From Flammula alnicola (taxonomy: Eukaryota; Basidiomycota; Agaricomycetes; Agaricales; Strophariaceae): a stretch of 64,000 bases of DNA. The notes under the pieces were generated by a model. It was not told where the DNA came from, ran no database searches, and saw nothing but the letters and a program-made list of their open reading frames with translations. Location: contig JADNRV010000069.1 in NCBI GenBank assembly GCA_015499995.1, positions 124,001-188,000 on the forward strand. Direction: 5' to 3'. The translations under genes and the position numbers were made by a program. Shown here in pieces: positions 47,356 through 59,749 of this stretch (position 1 is its first letter; the number at the start of each line of letters is the position of its first letter).

Positions 47356-48023
47356 TTCGGCGATGACCAGCATGTTATGGCCCCTTCTTGCTTTCTTGTT
47401 CTTCACTTTTTTCGTTGAACGCTATCTGTTGTTCGTCCTTCTTCTCTTCGCCCTTCTTGTCTGGTACGTGCATGCGGACCATCCCGCGCCATAAATCATT
47501 GCACCGCATCTCACACGCACCTCCCAGAATTATAATATACAGACACAAGCCACCGCCATAACCATAATACAGCACTTCTCTGCACCTTACAACCTTCGTA
47601 CCCTCATATCATATCCGCACCCACCCATGACCCTTGACGCTACACGCACCACCTCTCGTTCATTTCCCCTCTTCCTCTCGTTTACTTTTTTCTCCTCTGG
47701 GGCGTGGGTTAAGACCCTTCTACTTCTAATACGAAAGTACTTATTAATACGTATGCTTTCATAGCTTGCGGACTTGATTTATCTGCACCTGCTCTTGTTT
47801 AGAGTACTACTTACTTCATGGACAATCGGACTTTCGAATCGGAATTGACACTGCATACTTGCAGCTGCTTTTGGTGGCTTTTTTATTCTTCGGTCCTGGG
47901 CGAACGTTGGATCCAGAAATATTATTCGGAAGCAAATGGTTGACAATGAAGATGAGCGAATTAATTTCGGTGCAAAAAGTTGCTTTCATCCTAAGTACTG
48001 ATTAATAATATACTTCAATCATG
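47356..48023. other. Intergenic region with pyrimidine-rich 3' flank
   Basis: 3' flank of the secreted-protein gene; T/C-rich to about 47700. No gene seen. Confidence 0.35.
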
Positions 48024-48103
48024 TCGGATATGGTGTAACGGCTAACATTGCCGCCTCTCATGGAGTGTTCGCGGCAGCTCGGGGTTCGATTCCCCGTATC
48101 CGA
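48024..48103 (+). tRNA. tRNA-Glu (CTC) with a 9-nt intron
   Basis: Complete cloverleaf by eye: acceptor TCGGATA/TATCCGA, D arm GTGT...ACAT-type with GG in the loop, anticodon stem GCCGC/GCGGC, T arm CGGGG TTCGATT CCCCG. The loop is C-T-CTC-A followed by nine bases (48061-48069) and C, so anticodon CTC (48057-48059) with an intron one base 3' of the anticodon, the standard eukaryotic place. Confidence 0.93.
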
Positions 48104-48774
48104 ATAGTTTTCATTTATGTTTTTTTGTTGCTGGAAACATGGCTCTTTGCATGTCCTTTTCATTATCGAAGCGCGAAGGTTCTGCGGCAGACTGCATGTC
48201 ACTTTTAAAAGTGTTGCCCCTGGTTTCAGTGTGTGTGAATTTTCCAAGTCCATGCTTACCCTCACCGCTGGTTTTCGCCCCACCTGGCCATTGAACGACC
48301 GGTCATCCTTATGAATAGACTTCGACAATCTTATCTATCTACAGTTCTACACCCCAAATAACGTGACGGAAGCTTGGCCGAGAGCCCGGAAGCGTAACCG
48401 AGGGATATCTTGTGTTCTTGCGCCATCGCCCTCGTAGAGCGCGTCATATCTGGGTCTCTTTCTGCATGGTGTGTCTTCATAATAGCTCATTTAAAGCACT
48501 CATTGACATCATATGACTTATGTTTCTTCAGTTACTCTAAGATAAGGTCACCAAAGGCGTGCTCGGAATCCACGGCTGTCTATCCAGACTTGGATGGCGT
48601 CGTTCGTGGACCATATTGCTTCGATATTGCGCTCATAACACGACTCTGTCGCTGTTTGAGCAGATTAACGGCATGGATATAAAAGCAAACTTTAGAACTC
48701 ATGTCGAAGCACACAGCACCTACCTGCTTTTCTGTCTCTCATCCACTCGCCTTATTCATTGAACGTGCATCGAA
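48104..48774. other. Intergenic region between tRNA-Glu and the dioxygenase gene
   Basis: T-run directly after the tRNA (48109-48127 region) fits a Pol III terminator. Beyond it overlapping open frames of up to 108 codons have no motif. The last 80 bases form the dioxygenase leader. Confidence 0.4.
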
Positions 48775-50258
48775 ATGGCACCTTCCATTGCTCAAATCGA
48801 ACAGGTCGCCTCAGACCCAATTCAAGCTGCAAAGCAAAATATCAAGGAGGCTGCTGATACGAAGGTTGACAAGGTGGCTTATTTTACCTTTCAACACTCT
48901 TGCACTGCTCACAATCTGTTTTTCTTGAAGGGACCTTCTTATCCTTTCTACTACCCTTACTTCGACGCGAACGAGAAGTTCCCTCCTCTTGAGCTCTTTG
49001 GCACGTCTTTTCCTCGATTGACATTTGTATTACATATCCTGACCATATTTAAAACTAATAGAGCACGTCGATCCTGGCAGTCGCGCCGATCCCAAGAAGC
49101 CCCACCTTCTTACTGCCAATGTAAAGACCACCAACATCAGCCCTTACCTTGGCACAGAAGTTACCGGCGTCCAGATCTCTGAGCTTACCAACGAGGGTTT
49201 GGACGAGCTCGCGCTCTTCGTCGCTGAGAGGAAGGTCGTCGCTTTCCGCGACCAGAACTTCAAGGATCTTGGCCCGGAACGTCAGATCGAAATTGCCAAG
49301 TGCGTATCCCCTTTCCTCGAATTCGACGAAAGCCATTCCTTACAACATCCTTAGGTACTTCGGCCCCATCCAGAGGCATCCTACGTCCGGAAATGTGAAG
49401 GGATATCCCGAGTTCCATGTCGGTGAGTACATGTCTTAAGCTGCGGTATCAACATATTCTGAATCCTGCTGCCTTCAGTTTACCGCGATGCGCAACACGA
49501 TCGTTTCCAAGAGTATGCAGGTGCCAACCGCGCTAACCACACCTCCTGGCACTCGGATGTCTCCTACGAGAAGCAACCCCCTGGCACCACCTTCTTCTTC
49601 ATCCTTGACCAGGTACGCTTTCTTCAGGACTTCGCATCATTGTCACATAATCTTACTTTACACTAGCCCGAAGTCGGCGGTGGTGATACCCTCTTCCTTT
49701 CGCAAGTCGAGGCCTACAACCGCCTCTCGCCCGAGTTCCAGAAGCGCCTTGAGGGTCTGCGTGCTGTGCACTCGGCAGTTTATCAAGCCGAGTTCTCAAG
49801 GAAGCGTAACGGGCCTGTGCGCAGGGAACCCGTTGAGAGCGAGGTCAGTAGATCTCTATACATCAAAGGAAGAGCCAGGGTGCTTAGTTATATATTTTAG
49901 CACCCTCTCGTCCGCGTCCACCCCGTTACTGGCGAGAAGGCCCTGTACGTGAACCAGGGCTTCACCAGGTCCATCGTGGGCTACAAACAAGAGGAGTCCG
50001 AATATCTCCTCAAGTTCCTCTTCGACCACATCTCCAAGGGCGCCGACTTCCAGGTCAGGGCTCGCTACGAACCCGGCACCGTTGTCGTTTGGGTACGGCT
50101 AATACCTTCTTTTTCCTTCATCGAGATTCTCATTGTGTATATAGGATAACCGAGTGACTGTTCACTCTGCGACCCCCGACTACAGCCCAAACTTCCGCAG
50201 GCATGCCGTGCGCCTTACTCCTCAAGCTGAGGTCCCCACAGAGGGCAAAAAAGAGTAG
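48775..50258 (+). CDS. TauD/TfdA-type Fe(II)/2-oxoglutarate dioxygenase
   Basis: Predicted alpha-ketoglutarate-dependent sulfonate/taurine-type dioxygenase, releasing sulfur or activating C-H bonds; cytosolic. Starts MAPSIAQIEQVASDPIQAAK and ends EVPTEGKKE at 50258. Blocks: GPSYPFYYPYFDANEKFPPL, GTEVTGVQISELTNEGLDEL, RKVVAFRDQNFKDLGPERQ, the metal-binding His-x-Asp in NHTSWHSDVSYEKQPPGTTF, GGGDTLFLSQVEAYNRLS, VNQGFTRSIVGYKQEESEYL, and the distal metal His plus substrate region in DNRVTVHSATPDYSPNFRRH with the 2OG-binding Arg in the same part. About 385 residues over eight or so exons. The intron at 49001-49061 has a GC donor (G|GCACGT) and an AG acceptor; only this choice keeps frame into HVDPGSRADPKKPH. 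Confidence 0.92.
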
Positions 50259-50845
50259 AGGGTCTCTGATAATCGGTGGCGCTTTGCAGGGCCGCTTGTT
50301 TGAGAAGTTGCAATAACAAACCATTTTATGGTGTATCATCTTTTGTATTTTCTTCAGATTGATTGGTGTATCTGTATTTTGGACTGCCATACGGAATATA
50401 CCATATTTTCTCTTTCTCTTTATATTCATACACTCAGTAACACTCAGAGATGAGCACATCATCCGCAGGGGTTTCCACCCAGCATTGCTTGTCCGAACCT
50501 ATCTCGTCATGGGTGTGAATTATACATATGTACTATCATAGGGATTCCATGGACTGATCAAAAAAGGACCTGCCTTACCACGTCTGCTTGGCCTTACAAA
50601 TTCAATTTATAAAGCATACGCTTGATCTGGGCCAGTATACCCCTCGTGGGTCGTCACGGTATCAGTTACACACTCAGGCTGGCAAGCTGAGCGCTGAAGC
50701 CTCATGTTCGCAGCCCGCTTCCACCCTCTTTCCGCTGTCGTGTCACATAACTAGCACATCGCCCATATATTGCTCTTATTACCGTAAGTACCATTTCCTC
50801 TTCTCATATCCAATCATAAATGAAGGCCGACTTTACAAACTATAG
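50259..50845. other. Intergenic region upstream of the F-box gene
   Basis: No gene. A GCTGAGCGCTGAAGC motif at about 50688-50701 resembles similar stretches near 31.0, 33.2, 38.5 and 41.5 kb. Confidence 0.35.
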
Positions 50846-52220
50846 ATGCGACGCGCGAGTCGCATTAAAGCATCCGTCAAGTCTAAGGGAGCTTCGCCGT
50901 GGCCTCAAGCTATAGGCTCTGATGCTCTCGAGCTTGAGCCAGCAGACAAAATTCCTTCGCTTCCGATAGTCGACTCCCAATCACATATGTCCGTCCCATC
51001 CCTCCCTCCAGAGCTCATAGAGGACATTGTCGATCACTGTGCATGGAACGACGACACACATACACTTGCAGCTTGCAGTTTGGTCTCTTCGCAATGGCTC
51101 ATTCCCAGTCGGCAACACCTGTTCCGGAGTCTCCTGTTCAGTATACTACCAAAGACCATTCGACGATCGACGCTGAATTCAAGTTCCTGAGCTCATCTTC
51201 GTGCGCGATCCCCACTTTTGTGAGGAGGGTGGTTGTCGTGTACTTTACTATCAATGAAATTGCCACCCTACTCCCGACATTGGCCTTGATGGAAAGAGCA
51301 CAATCCCTAATAGTCGACTGTGTATCCCTGGATGTAAGACATCGCGTTCTGGGGTCGTATGCCATCAGCGATTTAATCCTTCGTTCCCTTGTACAATCTT
51401 TCGGCAATATCACTTTGCTGGAAATGAATTGCGACTTTTTCGATTCGCGGCAATTCGTTTCCTTTATATCCTCCTTTACTTCTTTAAAGACACTCGACCT
51501 CAATGAGAGTTGCCTTTATCGACCACCCGATATCGAGTCCGAGGAAGAGTGCTCTGCGTTGCCGAACTTTCCTCCCCCGCCACTTCTCAAAGTCCTTAGG
51601 GTCACGTCACTTGATATCTCCGCGATTCTACATTGGTTCTTCATGTTCGACAAGCCGCCTGCCCTTTCCGAGTTATGTTTCGACAGATTCATACGATGCA
51701 CCGGCAGAGATCCATCGCGGGCCCAACTTGCACGGTTACTGAAGGCTGTGGGCCCCAACCTCAAACACCTCAAAATTTCTCAGACCGAAGATGATATGGG
51801 GATATGGGCTCCAGGTCTGTCCCTCAGAGATTGTACATCGCTGGAATGGTCATGGCTTACTCAAATCTTCATTTTACCCAACTGCTAGATATCCTTTTGG
51901 AAGAATTTGATCTGACAGAAAATATTGCCCTTGAGTACTTTCACCTCAGATTGATCAGTAACAATCGCTCGCCATGTATACTTTTATTCGAACGATTGTG
52001 CAGCCAGCTCACTTCGCCTGTCCTCCGTGAAGCCTACCTGGACATCGATACACCTGACTATCACCTGCGTCCCGACGAATGGTCGGAGCTCGACAAAATA
52101 CTGGCCACATTAAAATCTCCATATCTCGAGACAGTGGCGGTGCGGTCGAACGTTCCACCGAGGGCAATTAGGGCCGCGTTCCCTCGTTGTCGGGAAAGAG
52201 GAGTTTTGCGTTCCCTTTGA
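50846..52220 (+). CDS. F-box / leucine-rich-repeat-like protein
   Basis: Substrate receptor-type protein for SCF ubiquitin ligases. Start MRRASRIKASVKSKGASPWP; F-box near residues 50-95: SLPPELIEDIVDHCAWNDD, CSLVSSQWLIPSRQHLFRSL. The rest resembles the irregular LRR-type C-terminus of agaricomycete F-box proteins: SCAIPTFVRRVVVVYFTINE, FGNITLLEMNCDFFDSRQFV, SFTSLKTLDLNESCL, NLKHLKISQTEDDMGIWAPG, ENIALEYFHLRLISNNRSPC, ending CRERGVLRSL. Between LLFSILPKTI and DAEFKFLSSSS the frame changes by one base near 51162 with no credible intron. A second change near 51815-51890 can be explained by a 77-nt GT-AG intron. So the gene is either split by one error or recently broken. Confidence 0.72.
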
Positions 52221-52407
52221 TAATAAATTCGGAGAGTTGGTGACGGTTTACCCTCCAAAACAACATATAGGAAAAGGCAGAGGCTCTATTATGTAGTTGA
52301 AGGATAAATAAATGTACAGATAGCTTGTATAGATGTAGGAGAGAGAAGAATGGAGGTAACGTTAAACGCTTAACATACCGAAGATAACCGTACTTCCGAG
52401 CATCATA

Positions 52408-54361
52408 TTACACCGCAAGAATGCACGCACCAGCCAAAATGGAGAAAAACATTGAATATAGCCAACTCAATCCGTAAGAAGGACCACCACGAGACGCAAG
52501 CTGCTGGAGAACAGCCGCAGATGCCGTCACTGTTACAGTGCTCAAAGTTGATGGTGTCGGTGAAGTCTGGCCTGGAGTTGCCGTCACTGTTACGGTGCTC
52601 AAAGTTGATGGTGAAGTCTGGCCTGGAGCTGCCGTCCCTGTTACGGCGCTCGAAATTGATGGTGAAGTCTGGCTTGCTGTAGAGGCAGACGATCCACTCG
52701 ACGAGGAGGAAGATTCCGAGGCACTTGAAGATTGGCCGGGCGTCTGGCTCGAAGTTTGTCCGATTATGCCGCCGATGGGGCCAGTCTCTGTGGTGCTAAT
52801 CGCCGCCGCCTCGGAAGTGGCAGACGCATACCTGAAAGCGGAGGGAAAGTAAGAAAAAAACCTTCGCGATGGAAGGAAAGGGAAAACACGCACGCAGAGC
52901 TAGCAGCCGCAGGATCACTTTGTACCGCGAAGAAAACGCTATCAATGATATGGGCGACCCCGTTCTGCAAGAGAACATCAGGGCGCACGATCTGAGCTGT
53001 GAAGTTGTTCGCGCCAGAGACAAAAAGTCCTGTGTCGTTCCTGGCGAATGTGAAAGGTTCTCCTGCAGCTGACGTCGCCACGGTCGAATTGTCAATCTCG
53101 GTGGAGTAGAGTGTCGTCCCATTGATGAACTTGATCCAGCGCGAATGCGATATCAGACACAAAGTCCAAAAAAAATCTCCAAAAATTTCAACTTACGTGG
53201 TTCTGGAGTAATGCCGCTTGTGCAGCCTGGTTGTTTTGCCATCTTTGAAGGGTGCCGTTGACGGCCGATGTGACCGCTTCGTTATTGGGGAGAAAGAGCG
53301 TGATACCGCGAGCTGCTTGAAGAACCTTGATCGCAGGTGCGTTGGCGCCGTTTGACGCAGGGAGGTCAATGCCACTCAGCAACGTCCCGGCGGCAGATGC
53401 GTTGACGGCGGTGAGTGCGGTGGTCAGGTTTCCGGGAGGAATCAAGGTTCCGTTGATGCCAACGATAAACAGGTTGCGCCAAGCGGTACCGTTGACAACG
53501 GTGATGTTTTCGCTAGAGAAGGCATTTCGCATGTCAGCGGCAACATGGAATCAAATGACGATGAATGCCGAGATCCAATATAAGGCAAAAAAAGGGAATT
53601 GGAGCGAAATTTCGAAGAAAGGAAGACTGACGCCTGGTTCAAAATAGTAACATTGCCGTTCTCACCACTTCTCGTCCATGCCAGAACCTGGTTCTTGTTG
53701 CCTGGAAGTATAACGAACTGAGGAGCGTTGAACAAAGTGCGTCCGAGCGTAACATTTGGCCAAACGCCTGAGTACGGTTGAGGATTGGAATCGGAGCTGG
53801 AGTTAAAGGAGGCACTGCCATCCCGACGGCCAACGCCAAAAAGTCTGTCGAACAAGATCGTCACGTTGGGCGTGATGCTTCCGGTCTGCGTTGAAGACGC
53901 AGTGATGGTTGGAGTCGACAGAGGGCCTCCTCCGACCCCACCAGAAGAAGTATTGATGTACGACGTGTTCGTAAAGTCTCCTCGGATGAAATGATACGAA
54001 ATATACTCCGCAAACAGGGTGGTGTTGCTGGTTATATTGGACGATATATTCTGCACTGAGGGAAAATTGAGTCAAAGAGAAATCACGAAGAAAATTGCAT
54101 CCTACTAGCTGTATTGTCCGGGGCGAAAAGAGTAAAGTTCCTGCCGCTAGAGAGTTGGGAGAACAATTGGTCGCCTACTGTGGTGCCATTGATCTTCGGC
54201 AGGGTGTTGGCAAGCTCGGAGTATCCTGCAGATTCGAGAGCAGATACGAAGTCCGTAACATAAGCGGAAGAATTGGACGAAGTCGAATTTTGGTCTTGAG
54301 CCTGGACGGGACTGAGAAGCAATGGTAATAGCAAGGAAAGCGGGAGCGCCGTTATGAGCAT
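52408..54361 (-). CDS. Fasciclin (FAS1) domain cell-surface protein
   Basis: Secreted adhesion-type protein. Signal peptide MLITALPLSLLLPLLLSPVQ at 54361. FAS1 domain 1: YVTDFVSALESAGYSELANT, GRNFTLFAPDNTA, LFAEYISYHFIRGDF, and after a variable insert RTLFNAPQFVILPGNKNQVL. FAS1 domain 2: GIDLPASNGANAPAIKVLQA, RGITLFLPNNEAVTSAVNGT, AALLQNH, FINGTTLYSTEIDNSTVATS, VRPDVLLQNGVAHIIDSVFF. A Ser/Thr/Pro stalk with three STVTVTA-type repeats leads to a hydrophobic end (SWLYSMFFSILAGACILAV), typical of a GPI anchor. Many N-x-S/T sites. Introns near 54060-54110, 53520-53635, 53135-53198 and 52833-52893 all join in frame. About 560 residues. The TGA-free frames and clean domains make this a confident call. 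Confidence 0.93.
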
Positions 54362-55435
54362 GTCGACGTGCGAGAGGAAAGACTGAAGAAAAAAGCGTGG
54401 AAGGGAGAGACAAAGATAATAGACAAGATACAGGTGTCTGTTAAGGGGAAAATCAGTGCAAGACAAGGTTATATAGCATGGAGTTCACATTTAAATGTGG
54501 TTCAGAACGTTGTCGAAGTTTAGCCCTCGTAAATGGACATCCAGAAATCAGCCGTAGATCTTCACCGAAAGTCGGCAATGGGTGCTTCGTAATAATTCTA
54601 TTCCATTTCTGACGTCAGGTTCAAAATACATAGGCAGTCGAGGGAGCGATTAGGGTAGGACACATATTATCAAGTTGCGAGTGAGGCTCCAGGACGATCT
54701 TGAAATATGGGCATGATGCGATGAACATCCCAATGTATACTAACATTCGGCACAAAAACTGAAAGAGAAATGGAGCCAATATGCGCCGAAGAGAGGTCTA
54801 ATTGTTTTAGCAAATAGTTGTTAGACATGTCGCGAAACGGATTTCAGATGCTAGACTCACATTGCCCATCCATCTCACACCTTGAGAGAAATCGTCGTGC
54901 GATCGCCCAGCGATGTTGTCATATTATACATACGCATGTTCATCAATGAGCTTGGCCCTCCTACGCAGACATTAAGCTTAAGGATTAATCCAGATACTGT
55001 CCTGAATGTTCATCGTGCAATCATTCGGCGAAAAATAAATAAATACCCACTATGCCTTCAAGTCATACTAAGCAGACATCTCCAGTGGCATCACCCATTT
55101 TCACCCCCTCGCTTGCCAGAGTTGCCATTCGAGTCTCGACGACTCTCGAGTACTCGTCTTCAGTCAAGCGATTTCATTCGCCTCATTCTCGAAAAATTTG
55201 AGCGTATATGGCTACGGTCCGTTTCCTAGAGTTCGATTCAATTGTCGTATGGAAGGAGAAGGAGAAGAAGTTATGCAAAGAAAGAGACTTTGGCGTTGCT
55301 TTTGCCAACGTTGCTGGTTGGGGTCGAGGTATGTCAGGATCCCACGGATATTTTTCAGGATGATGTAAGCCAACATGCTTCGTCACAGAGCCATTGTGAG
55401 TACACACTCTCAGCAAGCTTCAACTCTCCCACAAA
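54362..55435. other. Divergent intergenic region (FAS1 / Tom6-like)
   Basis: No gene supported; a plus frame at 54882-55229 (115 codons) lacks motifs. The 3' part carries the promoter and leader of the small gene at 55436. Confidence 0.35.
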
Positions 55436-55733
55436 ATGGCTCGTCGTTCAGCACCTTCTGCTCAGCCTTCTTACCTGCCACACCCCCATCACGAACACAA
55501 GAGCTTACATGATCCCGACGAGTCTGCTTTCTCCAAGTATGTCTAAAGTTACAACGATTTCTGGCAAAAATTCGGCTTGACTCATTGTCTCACACATTTT
55601 CAGATTCTTACGCACAGAAGTTTTCGCACCTGAAAAACTCCCAGGAAACATTAGCATTGCGTCTGCTGTCGGTCTTTTCGTAGGAGGAATTATCGCCATT
55701 CGCACGTGGGGAGACCTGATGGTGCCAGCATGA
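55436..55733 (+). CDS. Small single-pass protein, Tom6-like (mitochondrial outer membrane translocase subunit)
   Basis: Two exons around a 67-nt intron (55537-55603) give 76 residues: MARRSAPSAQPSYLPHPHHE, then HKSLHDPDESAFSK, FLRTEVFAPEKLPGNISIAS, AVGLFVGGIIAIRTWGDLMV and PA. A hydrophilic N-terminus followed by one C-terminal hydrophobic helix is the layout of tail-anchored Tom6, which stabilises the TOM core complex; the closing G-x-x-x-A-x-x-x-W-x-D-L-M-V-P-A resembles the A-F-I-x-S-P-L-M-D-M-L-x-P end of yeast Tom6. The family call is by resemblance only. The frame and splice sites are good; a second in-frame upstream ATG was not seen. Confidence 0.65.
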
Positions 55734-58700
55734 GGCGGTGTTGGAGCATTGTCGATAGATTTCATGACCAGGAAGGTTGGAGGCCATTCGTGCGTTTTTC
55801 ATAGGTATTTTTTTTAAAAAACTTGCTGATTTTTGGTCCTCGGAACTCAGGATCGCATTACGCGTTGTTTTATACCAACCCCATCTCCATAAAGTATTGT
55901 TATATAAACTCACTTAATCGTTTCATTCGCGTCAGCACTGCGAGTTTACATGCAAGTCAAGGTTTTTGGGTACTCCTCAGTAATGGTGCCGTCGCATTGC
56001 TTCGACGACAGAGAGCACATTGTTTGGATCGAAGCTGAAATATTGAGCCTTTGAAGCAATTGGCACCGGCTGAGAAGAGCACGTTTAAATTTGTTCCTTC
56101 TTTTCACTCTAGAATTTCTTACACTTGAAAACCTCCGCGTTCTCCTGCACAACTAGGTCGCAAGTCTCGTAGTTCAGTCGCCAATGAACCTGTTGTCCGG
56201 TATTGGCGTTTCCCGACCCAACCCTAATCGACGCCTCGGAAACTCAAAGAGCCATATGTTGCTTCTCCGGAAGATCATGGTGCGCCCCAAATTCACCCAT
56301 AATTTAAGTCAATACAACAATAACATCTGTTTTGGATCACTAGCATGTGTACTCATGTCTCCTTACGAAAGAGCAAATCAGCCGACTCTGTCACTAAACG
56401 TCATTTACGACTACTACCTACGATTGGCTATGTCCAAGGATCCACCGTGCAGACGACAACTTCTACTTCTTCCTCGCACGCTATTGTGAATACTTTGAGT
56501 AGAGGATGAACTTCGAGCAACCTCACTGGTGCGGGTGACTATACCGAACCTCTTTCCATGACGAACCAATGCGCTGCAGTTCAACATTTGCATTGACCCG
56601 AACTCTTACAGCAGAGAAGAGATATCTTGCTTCTATTCTGGATGCGAAGGGTCTTGACCTCCCGTGTATTGTCCTTTGACGCAGGCGGATCTTAAATAGT
56701 GACTTCTCTTATCTTGTCAGTCTTTGCGTCTCTTGACCACGAGATCACGCAGTTTGCCTAGATTGCAGGGCTCGGTATCTGCTGCCACCCATATCCACGC
56801 CCACGAAGGGCCACCGCATCCCGGAATCCATCTGTCACCTGGAGCAGACTCAAATTTCGTCGCGGAGATAATGCCTATCCCACCATTACCGATGTTTCGA
56901 TCGACCGACAGAGGCTTCGACGCACATGCGTTTTCGGTGAAACTTCCCTTTTTTTTGCTCTTCGCTCACAGTGCACATGTCATGTCAACCCTCTCTGAGT
57001 CGAGCCGCGTTAATGCCTGTGTTCATGCCTGACAACCCCAAACCAAACTCCTGCCCCTGCATTTTTCGGTGGTTCATGACGAACCATAGTGTGAGTCCAT
57101 CCCTTCGTCAAACGAGTTGCTCATACTGACCAGTCTTCTTCAGAAGTCGGTCCTGCATACCGAGCAAACTCCTTTCCCTTGCTTCCAGCCCTAACTTCGT
57201 CGGATATCTGGAGAAAATGGGCGGCCTCTTTAGGATGTTTCCCCCGGCAAGAACGGTGGGCGTATCTCTAACATCCTCCACCAACATGGGGTAGGAAATT
57301 AGAAGCCTCGATAGTCACCTGCGTCGAACGTCGAGTGCTTGTAGTCGCTCCAAAAAGTCCGTAATTCAAACTCTCGTCAAGCTTTCACTGCTTGTTTTGT
57401 CTCTTTACTTCCCAGTGACTGTGTCCGCCGCCCTTCGATTGTCTGGTCGAACAAACAATATTTCGAAAATGTCCCATAGGTTCGCACTGCGGAAAGCCGG
57501 AGGATCGCGGGCCGCCCCCGCACGGTACCAAAAATAGAACACGTGAGTATTTTTGGATCAGGATATGTGGACGGCGAACTTGTAAAAATCAGCCTCAAAC
57601 ACCTCTTTCCTAGTGAATTGAGCTGCTTGATTTGAAGTCGATAACCTGAGGCGTCCGCGAATACTCAAATTTCAGCGCTCTATCCATCAAGGTCGCAAAG
57701 AAATATGTACGGATCTTCTGGTGGAACCAGCATCAAAACAGTTACGTAGGATTTATTCCAATCAAACTCGACGAATTATTTCTGTAGCTTGCACAGGTTT
57801 ATGGACGCGTTCGGTCAACCCACGTGGAAGTGTTCGCGGAAACACTCCATTTTTGAACCGCTAGCTTTTCCCCAAATCTTTTTTACGACATGACAATGAC
57901 AACCTTCATCAACTGTAAAACTCTCCCTTGCTGCTGCATATTATATATGAAGTCGCAGCTTGAATGAACCGTCTCCGAAGTATGAGAGACGTGTATATTT
58001 TATCTCAGTAGGTTCCTTCAGAATGGATGATTTGTAAATGATGATGGATCTCGTTTTGACTTCAAAGGGATCTTGCAATGCCTAAAATCATGGGCTTTCC
58101 TGTTGTCGAGTTGCTAACAATCGCCCGGTACTATCGTTGACCTCAACGATAATAGTATATATAGCGAGGTAGTCCCCATGTCCACATGTCCCCCTGCCTT
58201 TTATTCTGCGCTGTTTGATTCCGGCGTGGCGGGTAAGGGAGTTGCCTATCCACATTCATCAAAGCCTCGACCAAACCTCGAGTTCATCTGTGCGGATCTG
58301 CATAACAAGGCATAACATAAGTTGTCGTAGTACATATTTACCTTCCTAAATTCTTGTTATCCCCTTGCATCGTAATTTACCCGGTTATCCTAGGACATAT
58401 TCGGGAAATTGCTTATTGTGGGCAGATAGGAAACGGAAAACCCATTTCCGTTTCAGGTCCAAGATAATTGTCGGTTAGATAAGTAAAGGTGGCAAATTGG
58501 CCGCATGATGCATCTAAGTATGAACGTCATTAATGACAACCGTTTAGTTTAAAACCTCATTTTTTTCGTATATTGTTCCGAAAATATGGAAGTATTGCTC
58601 TGTTGGCCCTAGTAGTGAAGATCTTACTATACAACCACATGCTCATGAATCACACTATTGCAGGCGGCAGCTTAGGACAATGAAGTACGAGCTAAACAGC

Positions 58701-59749
58701 ACTGGCTAGTACATAAAATACATGAAACCTTGATTTCGACAAGACGGAGCATCTCAAATCTCCACGTCCAAAATCTTCTGAATTTCATCCTCGTGGTCAT
58801 AATCAAGAATAGGTACCAGGTATTCATTTCTGTTTGTGGATAAATTTAATTTTCGGGTCATGCTCGGAGACCACAAGGCAGACTCCAACTACGATCAACT
58901 GTTCCGTTAGTTGCAACACGTTCAAGGGGTTTTCTCAAAATACGACTCGCATGGATCCCATGCACTCACAAAAACGTGGGCTTTAAGAAACAGATACGCA
59001 TATTTGGGTCCACAGAGAAGTTCGGACTCTCCCGCTGATCTCTCTTCATTATGTAAACCTGCAGTCACCCATCTTGAGCGAACGTAGCCACAGATACGGT
59101 GAATTTTGACCAATAAGTCATCCAGCAGACTGGTGGCTGGCCGGTGTTGATCTGGCAAAGTTCTCTCGGTTGATCTTTGAGATCTAGGTGATTCACTGTT
59201 TTATTCAAATCTCTGGAAGGCCTGGTCGATCAGATTGTTGAATTTCGTGTTGTTGTGAGGTCGCGAAAACCCCGGTCTGATAGGACCTGTCCCCATTATT
59301 TGGCCGGTCAGGCGCTCGTTCGCCATGGGTGGGTATGCAGGAGATTGTGGTACGGAGCATAGCGTCAGCCTTACCTCACGAATTACCTAAAGATAAAGAC
59401 AAGTTCCTTTTTTAAACAAAATCGGCGCCCTTCGCCGTGAGCTTGTGAGAACAATTGCATCACGCTGAACTCACAGGGACTTCGATGTTTCATTTCCGGA
59501 TCGAGGACCGAATTCTGCAACCTTCATTGCAATCTGAGAAATAGAAGACGAGTTGACTGAACATCATTGCAAGATCATACGGTGTGTGCTTCGTGTAAGA
59601 CCCGGAAAGAACTTTATTCCTGGAATATCCATAATATCTATCATCGGGAAGGTATAGCAGAATTACTTCGATAACAGGGGGTATACCATGATAAGGTATG
59701 ATTTGGGAGGTGGGCAATAGGGTGATATGTTGTCAGAATAGTGGTTATC
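55734..59749. other. 4-kb gene-poor region
   Basis: No complete gene found. Pieces at 56440-56640 and 56740-57200 read briefly like protein (GAGDYTEPLSMTNQCAAVQ; GPAYRANSFPLLPALTSSD) but are closed by stops and frame changes, so a decayed gene is possible. A short perfect hairpin TATCGTTGA/TCAACGATA lies at 58132-58151. From 58300 the DNA is AT-rich with no frames above 80 codons. Confidence 0.4.

Noticed and set aside
52452..52852. Plus-strand Leu/Val-rich repeat frame
   Set aside because: Antisense of the Ser/Thr-rich stalk of the fasciclin protein.
58132..58151. Hairpin as a rho-type terminator
   Set aside because: Eukaryotic DNA with no adjacent gene; kept only as a structural note.
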